This document shows, piece by piece, positions 34,788 to 43,015 of a stretch of DNA of 64,000 nucleotides. Both the position numbers and the translations under genes were made by a program. The DNA is from an uncultured Paludibaculum sp. (GTDB taxonomy: Bacteria; Acidobacteriota; Terriglobia; Bryobacterales; Bryobacteraceae), in assembly GCF_963665245.1 (NCBI RefSeq), contig NZ_OY762267.1:2294001-2358000 (forward strand), in the 5' to 3' direction. Every line of letters starts with the position of its first letter. Within the stretch, counting starts at the first letter, position 1. The notes beneath the pieces were generated by a model. That model worked only from the letters and a program-made list of their open reading frames with translations. It was not told where the DNA came from and did not search any database.

Positions 34788-36310
34788 GCTTGTTGGCCTG
34801 AAATGGGAGTTCTAGGCGAGAGAGCCAGGATCAACCCCGCCATCTGCTTCCCAACCTCCTCAACCACCCCGGACATCGGCACCGCGGTCAACCAGAGCCT
34901 CACTCTCCGCCCCCGATTCGGAAGCTCCGACTGGTGAAACAGCCGTCCCCGCCGCGCCAGCGAGGCCCAGGTTGTCATCGAACACGGGTACACCAGACAA
35001 CAGACAACCTCCCGAGCACTCACCAGATTGGCGTAGGCCAGCACCTGCAACACGTCCGTTCGGTGCTCTTCCCGCAACTCCTCGGACTGGCCCCGCCAGT
35101 CGCCCACCTGCATCTCCTCCCAATGCCGCTTGTACTTGGCATCGACGATGATCGCCGTGTCCTCAGTCTCCAGGATTAGATCCGGCACCAGTGATCGCTG
35201 CGAACCCACATAAGGTGGATCCCAGGCAATCGGAGCCACCGTCTCCCTCTTGCGGCCAGTCCGGAGCACGCCCCCGGTTCGCTGGGCCACCGAACGGACA
35301 ATCGTCTCCACCCATGCCTCGAAGAACCGCTCCATCGGCATGGTCCACGGAATGCCCTCCAGATCACTGCTTCCGGCCAGTCCCCGTTCATCGATCGTCC
35401 AATCGACTGCCTGTAGCCCCTCCAGAAAGGCGCCCGCCCGCAACGGTCGCCGCAACCAGTTCTGGACTTCGCCGACACCCGGCCGCCGGCCCGCCACGTC
35501 TCGAACCCGCTGCAGCAGTGCCTCCGCGAAAGCAATCAACCGGTGCACAAACGCCCCTTGCCCCGATTGCGTCTCCAAAGAGCGAAGCTGCTTCTCTATG
35601 GCGAACCGGATGGCGCCCTTCAGCAAGCGGTCATCTCGGAGATCAGGAAAGGTGCATGGGACAGACAGGAAACGCCCCCGTGGCATCTCACGCGTCACGT
35701 ACTCGGTCCATTCGATCCGGCCCCTCGGGCTCGACCGCGTCTCCTTCGTCACCTCAAACCGGCGTTCCAGTTTGTCCAGCAGCGCCTTGAACCGGGTCAG
35801 CACCATATACGAAAGGACCCAAAGGGGCACCCGTCGCTCTGACCGCTTCAGCAGCGGCAGCTTCAATGGAGTTGGGCTGATCAGCCACCCCATCTCCGCC
35901 AACATCGGCCCAATGCCTGCCCAGGGAAACCGGGGCTGGACCACCAAACCAAAGTCATTCTTCGAGGTCAGCGGAGATCGCAACGGAACGGCCCCCACCG
36001 CGCTATGCGATTCGATGTTGAGCAGGACATCGGAGCCGTCGAAGTCCCTCTGCACATCCACCTGCAGCAATTGGAAGATCGGCAGATTCTGACGGATGAA
36101 CAACTCCGAAAGTCGCGCCGCCTGCGCCTGTGGATCGGCTGAGTTCTTGCTCCCAAACAGCTCGATGGCCGACTTGGTCACCCGGCTATGGTCCTGCAAC
36201 TCGAGGCAGATATCGCGTGTCGGCTTGACACCGTTCAGCGGTGAGACGTCAGCCCGCCGGGGTCGACGCGAACCCGCGCGCACGGCCGCCGCTACAGGCT
36301 TTCCAGCCAC
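34784..36310 (-). CDS. mcrC: McrC-like restriction endonuclease subunit
   Basis: Nuclease partner of McrB in modification-dependent (Type IV) restriction. The 508-residue product has an N-terminal McrB-contact region (LFIRQNLPIFQLLQVDVQRD) and a C-terminal PD-(D/E)xK core: LVPDLILE (D377), IIVDAKYKRHW (D390, K392), then TDVLQVLAYANL (Q-x3-Y), so it should be active. Its start overlaps the mcrB 3' end by 19 bases, typical of the mcrBC pair. The N-terminal 30 residues are Arg-rich and a later start is possible. Confidence 0.9.
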   Translation of the reverse strand: MAGKPVAAAVRAGSRRPRRADVSPLNGVKPTRDICLELQDHSRVTKSAIELFGSKNSADPQAQAARLSELFIRQNLPIFQLLQVDVQRDFDGSDVLLNIESHSAVGAVPLRSPLTSKNDFGLVVQPRFPWAGIGPMLAEMGWLISPTPLKLPLLKRSERRVPLWVLSYMVLTRFKALLDKLERRFEVTKETRSSPRGRIEWTEYVTREMPRGRFLSVPCTFPDLRDDRLLKGAIRFAIEKQLRSLETQSGQGAFVHRLIAFAEALLQRVRDVAGRRPGVGEVQNWLRRPLRAGAFLEGLQAVDWTIDERGLAGSSDLEGIPWTMPMERFFEAWVETIVRSVAQRTGGVLRTGRKRETVAPIAWDPPYVGSQRSLVPDLILETEDTAIIVDAKYKRHWEEMQVGDWRGQSEELREEHRTDVLQVLAYANLVSAREVVCCLVYPCSMTTWASLARRGRLFHQSELPNRGRRVRLWLTAVPMSGVVEEVGKQMAGLILALSPRTPISGQQA

Positions 36311-37776
36311 TGCATGTACCCCCGAATCGACTCGGCGAACCCACTCACGTAACCCTGCGCCAGGTACTCATCAAGCAACGGGGCGAGGCTGGTTCGCAAA
36401 CTAACGCGCGCTTGTGCCTCATCCCTATCAAGGAAATACGAATGACCGGGCACGAGCGCCAACGCCTCATCCGGAGCATGCTCCACAAAGATGGAAACCA
36501 GATCCTTGTACGCGCGCTGTGTGAGGGCACAACCATGCTCCTCGACGACGGCCAGGCTCGGCCACAGCGCAAGGAACGCAAATCGTCGGCGCACCGCGAC
36601 ATCCAGGATGGCGATACTCCGATCGGAGCTGTTCATCGTACCCAGAACATGCAGGTTCTCCGGCAGGTGCAGCCGCCCGTGAAAAGGCGCGCCAAAATCG
36701 TACGGCAGATCAATCTCGCGCCGCGATTCCTGCTTCGACTCGAACAGATAGATCGCTTCTCCCAGAATCTTCCCCAGATCCGCACGGTTGATCTCATCGA
36801 TATGTAGCAGATAGGGCGCGTTCTTCGCGGCAGCCTGCCCGGCGGCTTCGATCAAGAAGCCGGGCTTCGGCGCGAATCGGAATCCCAGCCCGGCGCCCCC
36901 GTCCTCGACCCAATGGACCGGAGCCAAGCCTCCGATGAAGTTCTCGTAGGTGGTGCCAGGATGAAACTGAATGGAGCGTCCAAACCCCGCATAGCGTCCC
37001 TCCAGAATCTGCCGGGCCATACGCGTCTTGCCCGTTCCCGGCGGACCCTGCAAAACCACGAACCGGCGGTTGTTCAACAGGTCAACCACTTGGTTCTCAT
37101 CCGTCTTCGGCATCAACTGCGAGAACCATCCTGACTGGATCCCATCCGATTCGGCTTCGAACTCCTTCATCGGGGAGTGGCCCCGCTCTTCAAACATCAG
37201 ATCGAGCAGAGCGGCGACAGCAGAGGTGGTCGCTTGACGATCCGAGGAGGGCTTGTACAGCGTGTACAGTACTCGCCCATACCGCCCGAAGACGCGACTG
37301 TAGCTGGACCAACCCTGCCGGATCGACTCCGGCACATCGATGTCCACCCGAGTGGGATCCTGCTTGGCCCAGGCCACCTGGCTGCCGCCGCCAAACTCGT
37401 GATTCAACCACTTGGCAATCGCATTGAGCTTCCGAGCGTGCCCAGGCCGCCCCAGAATCGCCTCATCGGGAGCCAATCCCTGAGTCCCGATCACCAGGCC
37501 AACCAGGCAAGGTCCCTCTTCAGCCGGAAAGATGACGAAGCTCATTCCTCCATAGGCGCCAGAGTCGGCGTTCGAAGGATGGATGTACGCCGCATAGGGA
37601 ACATTGGTGTCATTCCCTTTCATCTCCGGAGCTCGCAAGGCCACCGAATCCTTGGCCTTCTTCGGGTATCGGCGCCCGAACAACTCCGCCAGCGCAGTTT
37701 CGTTCCGAGCCTTCCAGGAGTCCAAAGTTCCGGAATGAATGATTTCAATGAGCGAATCAAGAGGGTTGGGATTCAT
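36292..37776 (-). CDS. mcrB: McrB-like AAA+ GTPase of Type IV restriction
   Basis: The motor and recognition subunit that recruits McrC. The 494-residue protein has an N-terminal domain of about 220 residues (AYGGMSFVIFPAEEGPCLVG, KLNAIAKWLNHEF) that is not the classic DNA-binding domain of E. coli McrB and may set specificity for another modification or structure. The AAA+ module follows: Walker A GPPGTGKT (244-251), QFHPGTTYENFIGGL, Walker B LLHIDEINRADLGKILGEAI, and the McrB signature MNSSDRSI. It is the first gene of the operon. The ATG has no strong ribosome-binding site. A 27-bp palindrome lies about 280 bp upstream. Confidence 0.92.
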   Translation of the reverse strand: MNPNPLDSLIEIIHSGTLDSWKARNETALAELFGRRYPKKAKDSVALRAPEMKGNDTNVPYAAYIHPSNADSGAYGGMSFVIFPAEEGPCLVGLVIGTQGLAPDEAILGRPGHARKLNAIAKWLNHEFGGGSQVAWAKQDPTRVDIDVPESIRQGWSSYSRVFGRYGRVLYTLYKPSSDRQATTSAVAALLDLMFEERGHSPMKEFEAESDGIQSGWFSQLMPKTDENQVVDLLNNRRFVVLQGPPGTGKTRMARQILEGRYAGFGRSIQFHPGTTYENFIGGLAPVHWVEDGGAGLGFRFAPKPGFLIEAAGQAAAKNAPYLLHIDEINRADLGKILGEAIYLFESKQESRREIDLPYDFGAPFHGRLHLPENLHVLGTMNSSDRSIAILDVAVRRRFAFLALWPSLAVVEEHGCALTQRAYKDLVSIFVEHAPDEALALVPGHSYFLDRDEAQARVSLRTSLAPLLDEYLAQGYVSGFAESIRGYMQWLESL

Positions 37777-38058
37777 GGGGATAATGACGGCTTCGTCCTC
37801 GGGTCAAATAGGAACTATACAGCTTTGCGCAGAGGCAGTATCGAGATCCAAGGCCGCGCAGAGTCCATAGGTTCGTGGACCTGCACCCAAGGCCTTCCTG
37901 GGCTGAGATTGACCCCATGGCTGGGGGATGATCCTGACGACAGAGAGGATCTCCGCGTCGACAAAATACTGACCCCAATCCTTGACTCTCCCAACAACGA
38001 GTGAGAAACGGCTGGCTGACCTAGCCCCAAATACCAGAGTCCAAGGAGTTACCGTACA

Positions 38059-38085
38059 CAACTTGTAAGCATTCCTTACAAGTTG
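38059..38085. promoter_or_regulatory. Perfect 11-bp inverted repeat upstream of mcrB
   Basis: Arms CAACTTGTAAG (38059-38069) and CTTACAAGTTG (38075-38085) flank CATTC. It lies in the 511-bp gap between mcrB (minus) and the repeat-tailed gene at 38288 (plus). There is no T-run on either side, so an operator is more likely than a terminator. No regulator gene adjoins it. The rest of 37777-38287 has no gene; 38150-38260 is AT-rich. Confidence 0.5.
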
Positions 38086-38287
38086 AAGCAGCAGCTCGCC
38101 CTTCGCGCGAGGCTATCACTACAACTGGAGTCTCACGCTGGGTCGAAGTATGCCCATTGCTGTATTAACGTGACTTCATTTACAGCATTTCGAAATAAAT
38201 CGTATCCTCTGTTTCAATCGCTTACAGCTATCATCTCCTTTTCTTCGCTTTTGCTCAATATACACTCCGAAGCGAAAGGAGGCAGCT

Positions 38288-40234
38288 ATGCCCGTACACG
38301 TTTCGACTCGGAGAGAGGCCTCCACTGCGGCCCTCCGACACATTGCGCGCTCCGCCGAGGCCACCCTCCGGTGGCCCCTGGGGTCGAGCGGCACCAACCA
38401 CATTCGAGCCACGCCAGAGGACCGCGCCGACTTCCACAATCTCCTCTCCGTCCTCACCAGACAGTTCCACCCCAGTAGCCCCTTTGAACGCAGGTTCGTC
38501 CAAAGCCTCGCCATTGAACTCTTCTGCGGACTCCGTCGGCGTGGCCTCGCCCACCTCCCCCTCCATGCCGGCTTCCAACAGGACCGGCACGGCGTTTCAG
38601 CCGAGAACGCCCGCACCACTCCCAAAACCCGAGAGGACCTCTCTTCGGTCGCCCTCTGCAGTAAACAGGACCAACTCCGCGCAGCTGAGCAAACACAAAA
38701 GGTGGAAACGAAGCCATTGGGTGCGTCGGCCCCCGCCACTCAAACCCAAGCCGGGCTCGATCTACAAACGTCATGGCCCAAACGAAGCCAACCGTGTCCC
38801 GATGAAACCAGCCCCCTCGGCCTCATCGAAAACAGGCCCGCCCGAAGCATGGCCATGGAACTCTTCCACCGCCTACGCAAGAGCACCCACAAAGCTGCGT
38901 CGAATCCTGACGGAGCAAACCCACTTGAATCCTCGCCGACCCCGGCGCAGTGCCACCTCAATTCGACACAGCCGGCCCCGAGCAACCCCAACGCCATTGC
39001 AGTTTTTGAGGGAACAAACCCATTCTTGTCCTCGCCGCCATGCCTGGCCCATCCCGTGGAATCCACAAGTGCCGCCCGCTGCACCCTCAAAGCTGCATCG
39101 AATTCTGAGGGAACAAACCCATTCGAGTCGTCGTCGGCCGCGACGCTACGGCTCCTCCATTCGGCGCTCGCAGCCACACACAGGCCCAAAGCCATCGCAG
39201 TTTTTGAGGGAACAAACCCATTCCCGTCCGCACCACCACGCCTGCCCCAAGTGATGACGCTGGGACGTTCGGCCGGCTCCCGCTCTCGCTCGGCGGCCCC
39301 GCCGATCCTCGGGCAAGGGAGGACCCGGGTCTTCGGACGCACATCAGCCTCCCCGCGCGCCTTTGGGCTGGCGTTCGGACCGGCCGGTCGCAGACCCGGC
39401 CCCTTAGCCCCGGAACCGGAAGTACACCACTTGTGTTGTCGGGATCGCCGCCCCGCCTTGCGATCGCGCCGGGCGGAATGTCCAGGAGTGAGCGGCCGTG
39501 GCCGCCCTGCTCGCCAGATAACGGTAGAGCCCGTCGCCATCGCCTTGGGACGCCGCACTTGTCACGTGGCCCTTCGCGTCAATCGTGACCTGCACCGGCA
39601 CCGTGATCGTCTCCTGGATTCGGGCCCGAATGCCTTCCGGGATCGTGGGCTGGACTTCGCGGATCACCTCCGCCGGAGCCGACGGCGGCGGAGCATCCGC
39701 CGGATTGGCCGAGCCATCGCCGGCGGCCTCCTTGGAGGACTGCGCGGGCGGCACCGGTTTCGCGGACACCACCCGATCGTTCGCGGTCACGCTGTTCCCT
39801 GGCTTCTCCCCGGCGGGCGTCGCGGCGTGCTTCGAGGCCGCACTGTCAGGTTTTGGCGGAGTCTGCTGCGCCCCGGTCAGGGCGGCCGGTGCGGCGCTTC
39901 GGCTGCTGCCCGCCGACGACACCACCCGCACCGATTCGACAGCGCTCGCCAGACCCGTGCTGTACAACTGCAGCCGGAAAAGGACGTTTCCGCTCGCGGT
40001 CGGATAAAAGACGCGGCCCTGGGCCAGCGCCTTGGCGTCCAGTTCCATCTGGTGGGTGGCGCCGGCCTCCGCTTCGTTGGACTCCACAATCTCCAGCACG
40101 GCCCGGTTGGCTTCGCTCAACGCTGGGGCCTGGCGGTCCCAGGTGATCTCCATCCCGGCCGGACCCGGCTTGGCGTCCAGGCCCAGTTGCGACCAGCGGG
40201 CACGCTGCTGCGCGTCCCACCACTGGTAGCCTAG
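38288..40234 (+). CDS. Repeat-tailed hypothetical related to the 13110 gene
   Basis: Unknown function. The start is supported by AAAGGAGG just before ATG 38288. Residues 1-115 contain ATPEDRADFHNLLSVLTRQF and PFERRFVQSLAIELFCGLRR. They resemble the second part of the RANARKSTGPRT family (a 'had visited by 13110' relative lacking that motif). From about 38700 to 39300 the frame is built of 33-residue units with an exact 99-nt period, marked by EGTNPF. Formally the frame stays open to 40234, but from 39404 it would be antisense to a well-supported TonB-like gene. The true end is therefore doubtful: a frameshift or an earlier stop near 39254 in another frame is possible. Confidence applies to the N-terminal part. 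Confidence 0.55.
   Translation: MPVHVSTRREASTAALRHIARSAEATLRWPLGSSGTNHIRATPEDRADFHNLLSVLTRQFHPSSPFERRFVQSLAIELFCGLRRRGLAHLPLHAGFQQDRHGVSAENARTTPKTREDLSSVALCSKQDQLRAAEQTQKVETKPLGASAPATQTQAGLDLQTSWPKRSQPCPDETSPLGLIENRPARSMAMELFHRLRKSTHKAASNPDGANPLESSPTPAQCHLNSTQPAPSNPNAIAVFEGTNPFLSSPPCLAHPVESTSAARCTLKAASNSEGTNPFESSSAATLRLLHSALAATHRPKAIAVFEGTNPFPSAPPRLPQVMTLGRSAGSRSRSAAPPILGQGRTRVFGRTSASPRAFGLAFGPAGRRPGPLAPEPEVHHLCCRDRRPALRSRRAECPGVSGRGRPARQITVEPVAIALGRRTCHVALRVNRDLHRHRDRLLDSGPNAFRDRGLDFADHLRRSRRRRSIRRIGRAIAGGLLGGLRGRHRFRGHHPIVRGHAVPWLLPGGRRGVLRGRTVRFWRSLLRPGQGGRCGASAAARRRHHPHRFDSARQTRAVQLQPEKDVSARGRIKDAALGQRLGVQFHLVGGAGLRFVGLHNLQHGPVGFAQRWGLAVPGDLHPGRTRLGVQAQLRPAGTLLRVPPLVA
38706..39300 (+). 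repeat. Six 99-bp (33-codon) tandem units
   Basis: Equivalent bases recur every 99 nt: the unit mark GGAGCAAAC/GGAACAAAC is at 38912, 39011, 39110 and 39209, and two older units begin near 38706 and 38805 (KPLGAS, SPLGLI). Alternate units are more alike (AIAVFEGTNPF at 38993 and 39191; KAASN at 38890 and 39090), implying a 198-bp doubling. The period divides by three, so the expansion preserved a reading frame. Confidence 0.75.
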
Positions 40235-41518
40235 GCCGCCGCCCACCAGCAGCACCAGCAGCGCGGCCAGCAACTGCCACAGGCGGTGCTTCCGCGTCTC
40301 CGCCGGATGTTCGTCGATCAGCCAGTGCTGCTGCGGCTTCGGACCTTCGTCCGCAACGGGTGGCGGCTCGTCCAGACCGAGTTGCGTCGGCCCGCCGCCG
40401 TTCTCCCGCCTCTGGCGGCGGCGCTCCACCATGCGCCAAGCCTGCTCGGACGCCGGGGACTCTTCCCCCGCGCCGCGGATCGGCGGTGGGAGAACCGGCT
40501 CGGACCTCGAACCGCTCTCTTCCGTGGACACGGAAGGCCCGCCCGCCGGGGCTGCCGAAGAGGAGGCGGCCGAAGCCGCGGCTCTGGCCGCAAAGTGCCG
40601 GGGAGCTGGCTCGGAATCCGCACCGGAACCAGGCGCCGGCTGGGAGACCGCCGGCGCGTGCGCCGGGGGCGCGTGCCTCGCGTAGGCGGACAGCGGTCCA
40701 GTGTTGGCTGTTTCGGAACTGGGCCGGGACGGCCGGCCCAACGCCGCTTCCGCTGCGGCGGGCTCCTCCGGCATCGGCGCAGAGGGGTGTGTGTCGCTCG
40801 CGGCTCGATGGGCGGGTGCCGGCTCCTCCGTAACTGGTCCGGCCTCGGGCGCTGCTTCGTGGAACGCCTCAGCCACGACCCGCGCCGTGCGCTCGTTGGC
40901 TCGGTCTTCCGCCGGGGCGTAGCGCCCAAAAGGCTCGGGCGGCTGCGACGGCAAACGCGGCAGCACTCCGTTGCTGCGGTGGAAGAACCAGGCCACACAA
41001 TCCAGGATCGAGGAGGGATGAATGGAAAGGAAAATCTGCCGGGGATCGGGAAAGAAGTTCCGCATCAACTGCTGGTCGGCGGCATCCAGCGCCAGTTCAC
41101 GGCCGGTGCAGCTGCGGAAGCAGCCGACGACGCAGACGGCCGAAGCGTGCGCCGCTGCCCCGTCCGTCGGCGGCGCATCAAATTGGGACAGCGCGAGGGA
41201 CAGTTTGGTGCGGTCGATATCCGAAAGGATGTACGACGGTCCATAGCGGTACTCGCAGGGGACCGGAACGAAGCTCGTCACCTCGATAGCCAGCGGGGCC
41301 GCGGAGAGAATGCGGCCCAGCAGGATGCCGCCCATCTCGGCGCCGCGCTTCGGCAGAATGTGGAAGCCCTCCAGGACGTAGGCGCGCAGGCGTTGGATAA
41401 GGACGGCGTCCATCGTGAAAACGGCGCCCGTGTCAGGCACCGTCCAACGGCCGATTGCGTTGGTCGAGCCGGCCCCGTCTTCCTGCCGTCCGGAGTCTTG
41501 TTGGCGGTGTTCGGTCAC
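39404..41518 (-). CDS. MPN-like/TonB C-terminal envelope protein
   Basis: A 704-residue protein probably linking cytoplasm and periplasm. Residues 25-200 form a JAB/MPN-like fold (AEMGGILLGRI, GPSYILSDIDRTKLSLALSQ, VVGCFRSCTGRELALDAAD). The usual His-x-His-x7-Ser-x2-Asp zinc motif is absent, so isopeptidase activity is unlikely. A long Pro/Ala-rich linker precedes one membrane helix (LWQLLAALLVLLVGGGLGYQ). The C-terminus is a TonB-type domain (VPVQVTIDAKGHVTSAASQ, AAHSWTFRPARSQG, VVYFRF). TonB-type domains contact outer-membrane receptors such as the Oar-like one at 56326. No exbB or exbD is nearby. Confidence 0.85.
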   Translation of the reverse strand: MTEHRQQDSGRQEDGAGSTNAIGRWTVPDTGAVFTMDAVLIQRLRAYVLEGFHILPKRGAEMGGILLGRILSAAPLAIEVTSFVPVPCEYRYGPSYILSDIDRTKLSLALSQFDAPPTDGAAAHASAVCVVGCFRSCTGRELALDAADQQLMRNFFPDPRQIFLSIHPSSILDCVAWFFHRSNGVLPRLPSQPPEPFGRYAPAEDRANERTARVVAEAFHEAAPEAGPVTEEPAPAHRAASDTHPSAPMPEEPAAAEAALGRPSRPSSETANTGPLSAYARHAPPAHAPAVSQPAPGSGADSEPAPRHFAARAAASAASSSAAPAGGPSVSTEESGSRSEPVLPPPIRGAGEESPASEQAWRMVERRRQRRENGGGPTQLGLDEPPPVADEGPKPQQHWLIDEHPAETRKHRLWQLLAALLVLLVGGGLGYQWWDAQQRARWSQLGLDAKPGPAGMEITWDRQAPALSEANRAVLEIVESNEAEAGATHQMELDAKALAQGRVFYPTASGNVLFRLQLYSTGLASAVESVRVVSSAGSSRSAAPAALTGAQQTPPKPDSAASKHAATPAGEKPGNSVTANDRVVSAKPVPPAQSSKEAAGDGSANPADAPPPSAPAEVIREVQPTIPEGIRARIQETITVPVQVTIDAKGHVTSAASQGDGDGLYRYLASRAATAAHSWTFRPARSQGGAAIPTTQVVYFRFRG

Positions 41519-41741
41519 TGCGACTACTCCTTCCGCTCGGATGTTGTGGGCAGTCCATTGGCGCTCCGTGCTCGCCCCACCCGGTCCAGCCCGTGGGTTG
41601 CGCCCGGGACGCCGGGTACAACACCAGCCGCAAATGCTGCTCCCAGCTTAACCCGCGCCATGGGGGCGAGCCAATGCCTAAAAGTATGACAGCGAAGGAC
41701 AAATAACGCCGTTTCTTCGCCGCGTAGTGGAAGAACTCGCG

Positions 41742-42347
41742 TCATCCGGGGCTGAGTCCTTCCAGCAGCGCTCGTGTCGATTGCGCGGCGAACTCGAGCA
41801 AGGCGCGTCGGGTTGGAAACTCGAACTGGCGGCGAAGGGCCAACTCGGTTAGCCCGTGGACATGAGCCCAGGCGATACGCGCGGCGGTGCGCGGATCGGT
41901 GCGGGGCAGCAGGCCCGCGCCGTTCAGATCCTCGGTCAGGTTCAGCAGAGCCTGAAACGCAGCCTCGGCCGCGGCCCCGGTGGCGGGATGAACCGCGGGG
42001 TCGAGCGCGAGCGAGAACATCACGTGGAACTCGGCCCGGTGGTCGACGCCGAATTCCACATAGGAGACGCCGGCCAGCGAGAGGCGCTCGCGGGGCTCGC
42101 GGCTTTGGGCCACGGCGGCCTGGATGCTGGTCGTGAGACGTTGGAAGCCATCTTCGGCGATCGCGGCTAGAAGCTCGTCTTTGTCGCGAAAGTGCCGGTA
42201 TGGAGCGGCGTGGGAGACACCGGCGCGCCGGGCCGCCTCGCGGAGAGTGAGCCCGTCGGGCCCCTGCGCCCGAATCAGTTCCAGCGAAGCCTGGATCAAC
42301 GTAGCGCGGAGGTTGCCGTGATGATACGGCTTGGAGTCGGCGTCCAT
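41742..42347 (-). CDS. TetR/AcrR-family repressor
   Basis: Ligand-controlled repressor of the divergent doxX-ahpD genes and probably of itself. From ATG 42347 (MDADSKPYHHGNLRATLIQA; an ATG at 42365 is also open) it has the TetR helix-turn-helix GLTLREAARRAGVSHAAPYR with HFRDKDELLAAI, and a C-terminal ligand/dimer domain (YVEFGVDHRAEFHVMFSL, RIAWAHVHGLTELAL) of the WHG/TetR_C_33 kind. Two 19-bp operator-like palindromes lie between it and the divergent gene. Confidence 0.93.
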   Translation of the reverse strand: MDADSKPYHHGNLRATLIQASLELIRAQGPDGLTLREAARRAGVSHAAPYRHFRDKDELLAAIAEDGFQRLTTSIQAAVAQSREPRERLSLAGVSYVEFGVDHRAEFHVMFSLALDPAVHPATGAAAEAAFQALLNLTEDLNGAGLLPRTDPRTAARIAWAHVHGLTELALRRQFEFPTRRALLEFAAQSTRALLEGLSPG

Positions 42348-42367
42348 CACGCCAGCATGGCACATTC

Positions 42368-42420
42368 ATGTTGACAGTGACAACATTGATTCATTACGCT
42401 AATGTTGACAGTGGAAACAT
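42368..42420. promoter_or_regulatory. Paired TetR operators
   Basis: Two 19-bp sites, ATGTTGACAGTGACAACAT (42368-42386) and ATGTTGACAGTGGAAACAT (42402-42420), share the first 12 bases and have dyad symmetry. Their centres are 34 bp apart, about three helical turns. They fill the short gap between tetR and doxX, as expected for a divergent TetR-controlled pair. The TTGACA inside each site could double as a -35 element. Confidence 0.8.
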
Positions 42421-42432
42421 TGGAGGTTGGGG

Positions 42433-42882
42433 ATGGCTCCTTTTCTGGTGTTCGCGGCCGTGACGGCCGTGCTCAGGGGCTTGGGCGCGACAGGCGTAGT
42501 CGTATTGGCGAGCTGGGACGTCTGCTTGCGAGGCGGCTTGGCGTCCCTGTTTCTGCTGACCGCCTCGGCGCATTGGGGCCGCCGCCGGCCGGATCTGATT
42601 CGGATGGTGCCGACGGTCTTCCCCCGTCCGGATTGGACCGTCACGGTCACGGGGTGGTTGGAACTGCTGGGCGCGGCCGGTCTCCTATGGTCGGCGACGG
42701 CGCGAATCGCGGCAGCGTGTCTGGCGGTCCTGCTGGTGGCGGTCTTCCCGGCGAATGTCCGGGCGGCCCGCCGGCATCTGACCATCGGCGGGCAGCCGGC
42801 CACGGCGCTGGGTCCGCGTACGCTGATGCAGGTGGTGTACGTGGGTGCGCTCGTCCTGGTGGCGCTGGCAGCGGCTTCCTGA
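42433..42882 (+). CDS. DoxX-like membrane protein
   Basis: A small four-helix inner-membrane protein of about 150 residues. ATG 42433 is preceded by GGAGG at 6 bases. Helices include VFAAVTAVLRGLGATGVVVL, GLASLFLLTASAHWG and AACLAVLLVAVFPANVRAA. The words DLIRMVPTVFPRPDWTVTVT, GWLELLGAAGLLW and VAVFPANV are typical of the DoxX/YphA family. Controlled by the divergent TetR and followed by an AhpD-like gene, it suggests a redox or electrophile stress module. Confidence 0.88.
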   Translation: MAPFLVFAAVTAVLRGLGATGVVVLASWDVCLRGGLASLFLLTASAHWGRRRPDLIRMVPTVFPRPDWTVTVTGWLELLGAAGLLWSATARIAAACLAVLLVAVFPANVRAARRHLTIGGQPATALGPRTLMQVVYVGALVLVALAAAS

Positions 42883-43015
42883 ATCCCGCGCCGGTTCTGC
42901 GCGAGGGAAGTGGTCTGGTCCAACTGGGCTAAGTGGATGTTGGCGGCGCCAAGCCTCGGCGCGATGATGGAGGCAGGCAGGCGGAGGGGCTCCGCAGGCA
43001 GACAAGGAGATGACG

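Noticed and set aside
37804..38061. Minus-strand 85-codon frame upstream of mcrB
   Set aside because: No ribosome-binding site or family resemblance; it overlaps other frames of similar length.
38912..39223. CRISPR or integron attC series
   Set aside because: The 99-bp units are themselves homologous along their length, lie in an open frame, and have no spacer or attC symmetry.
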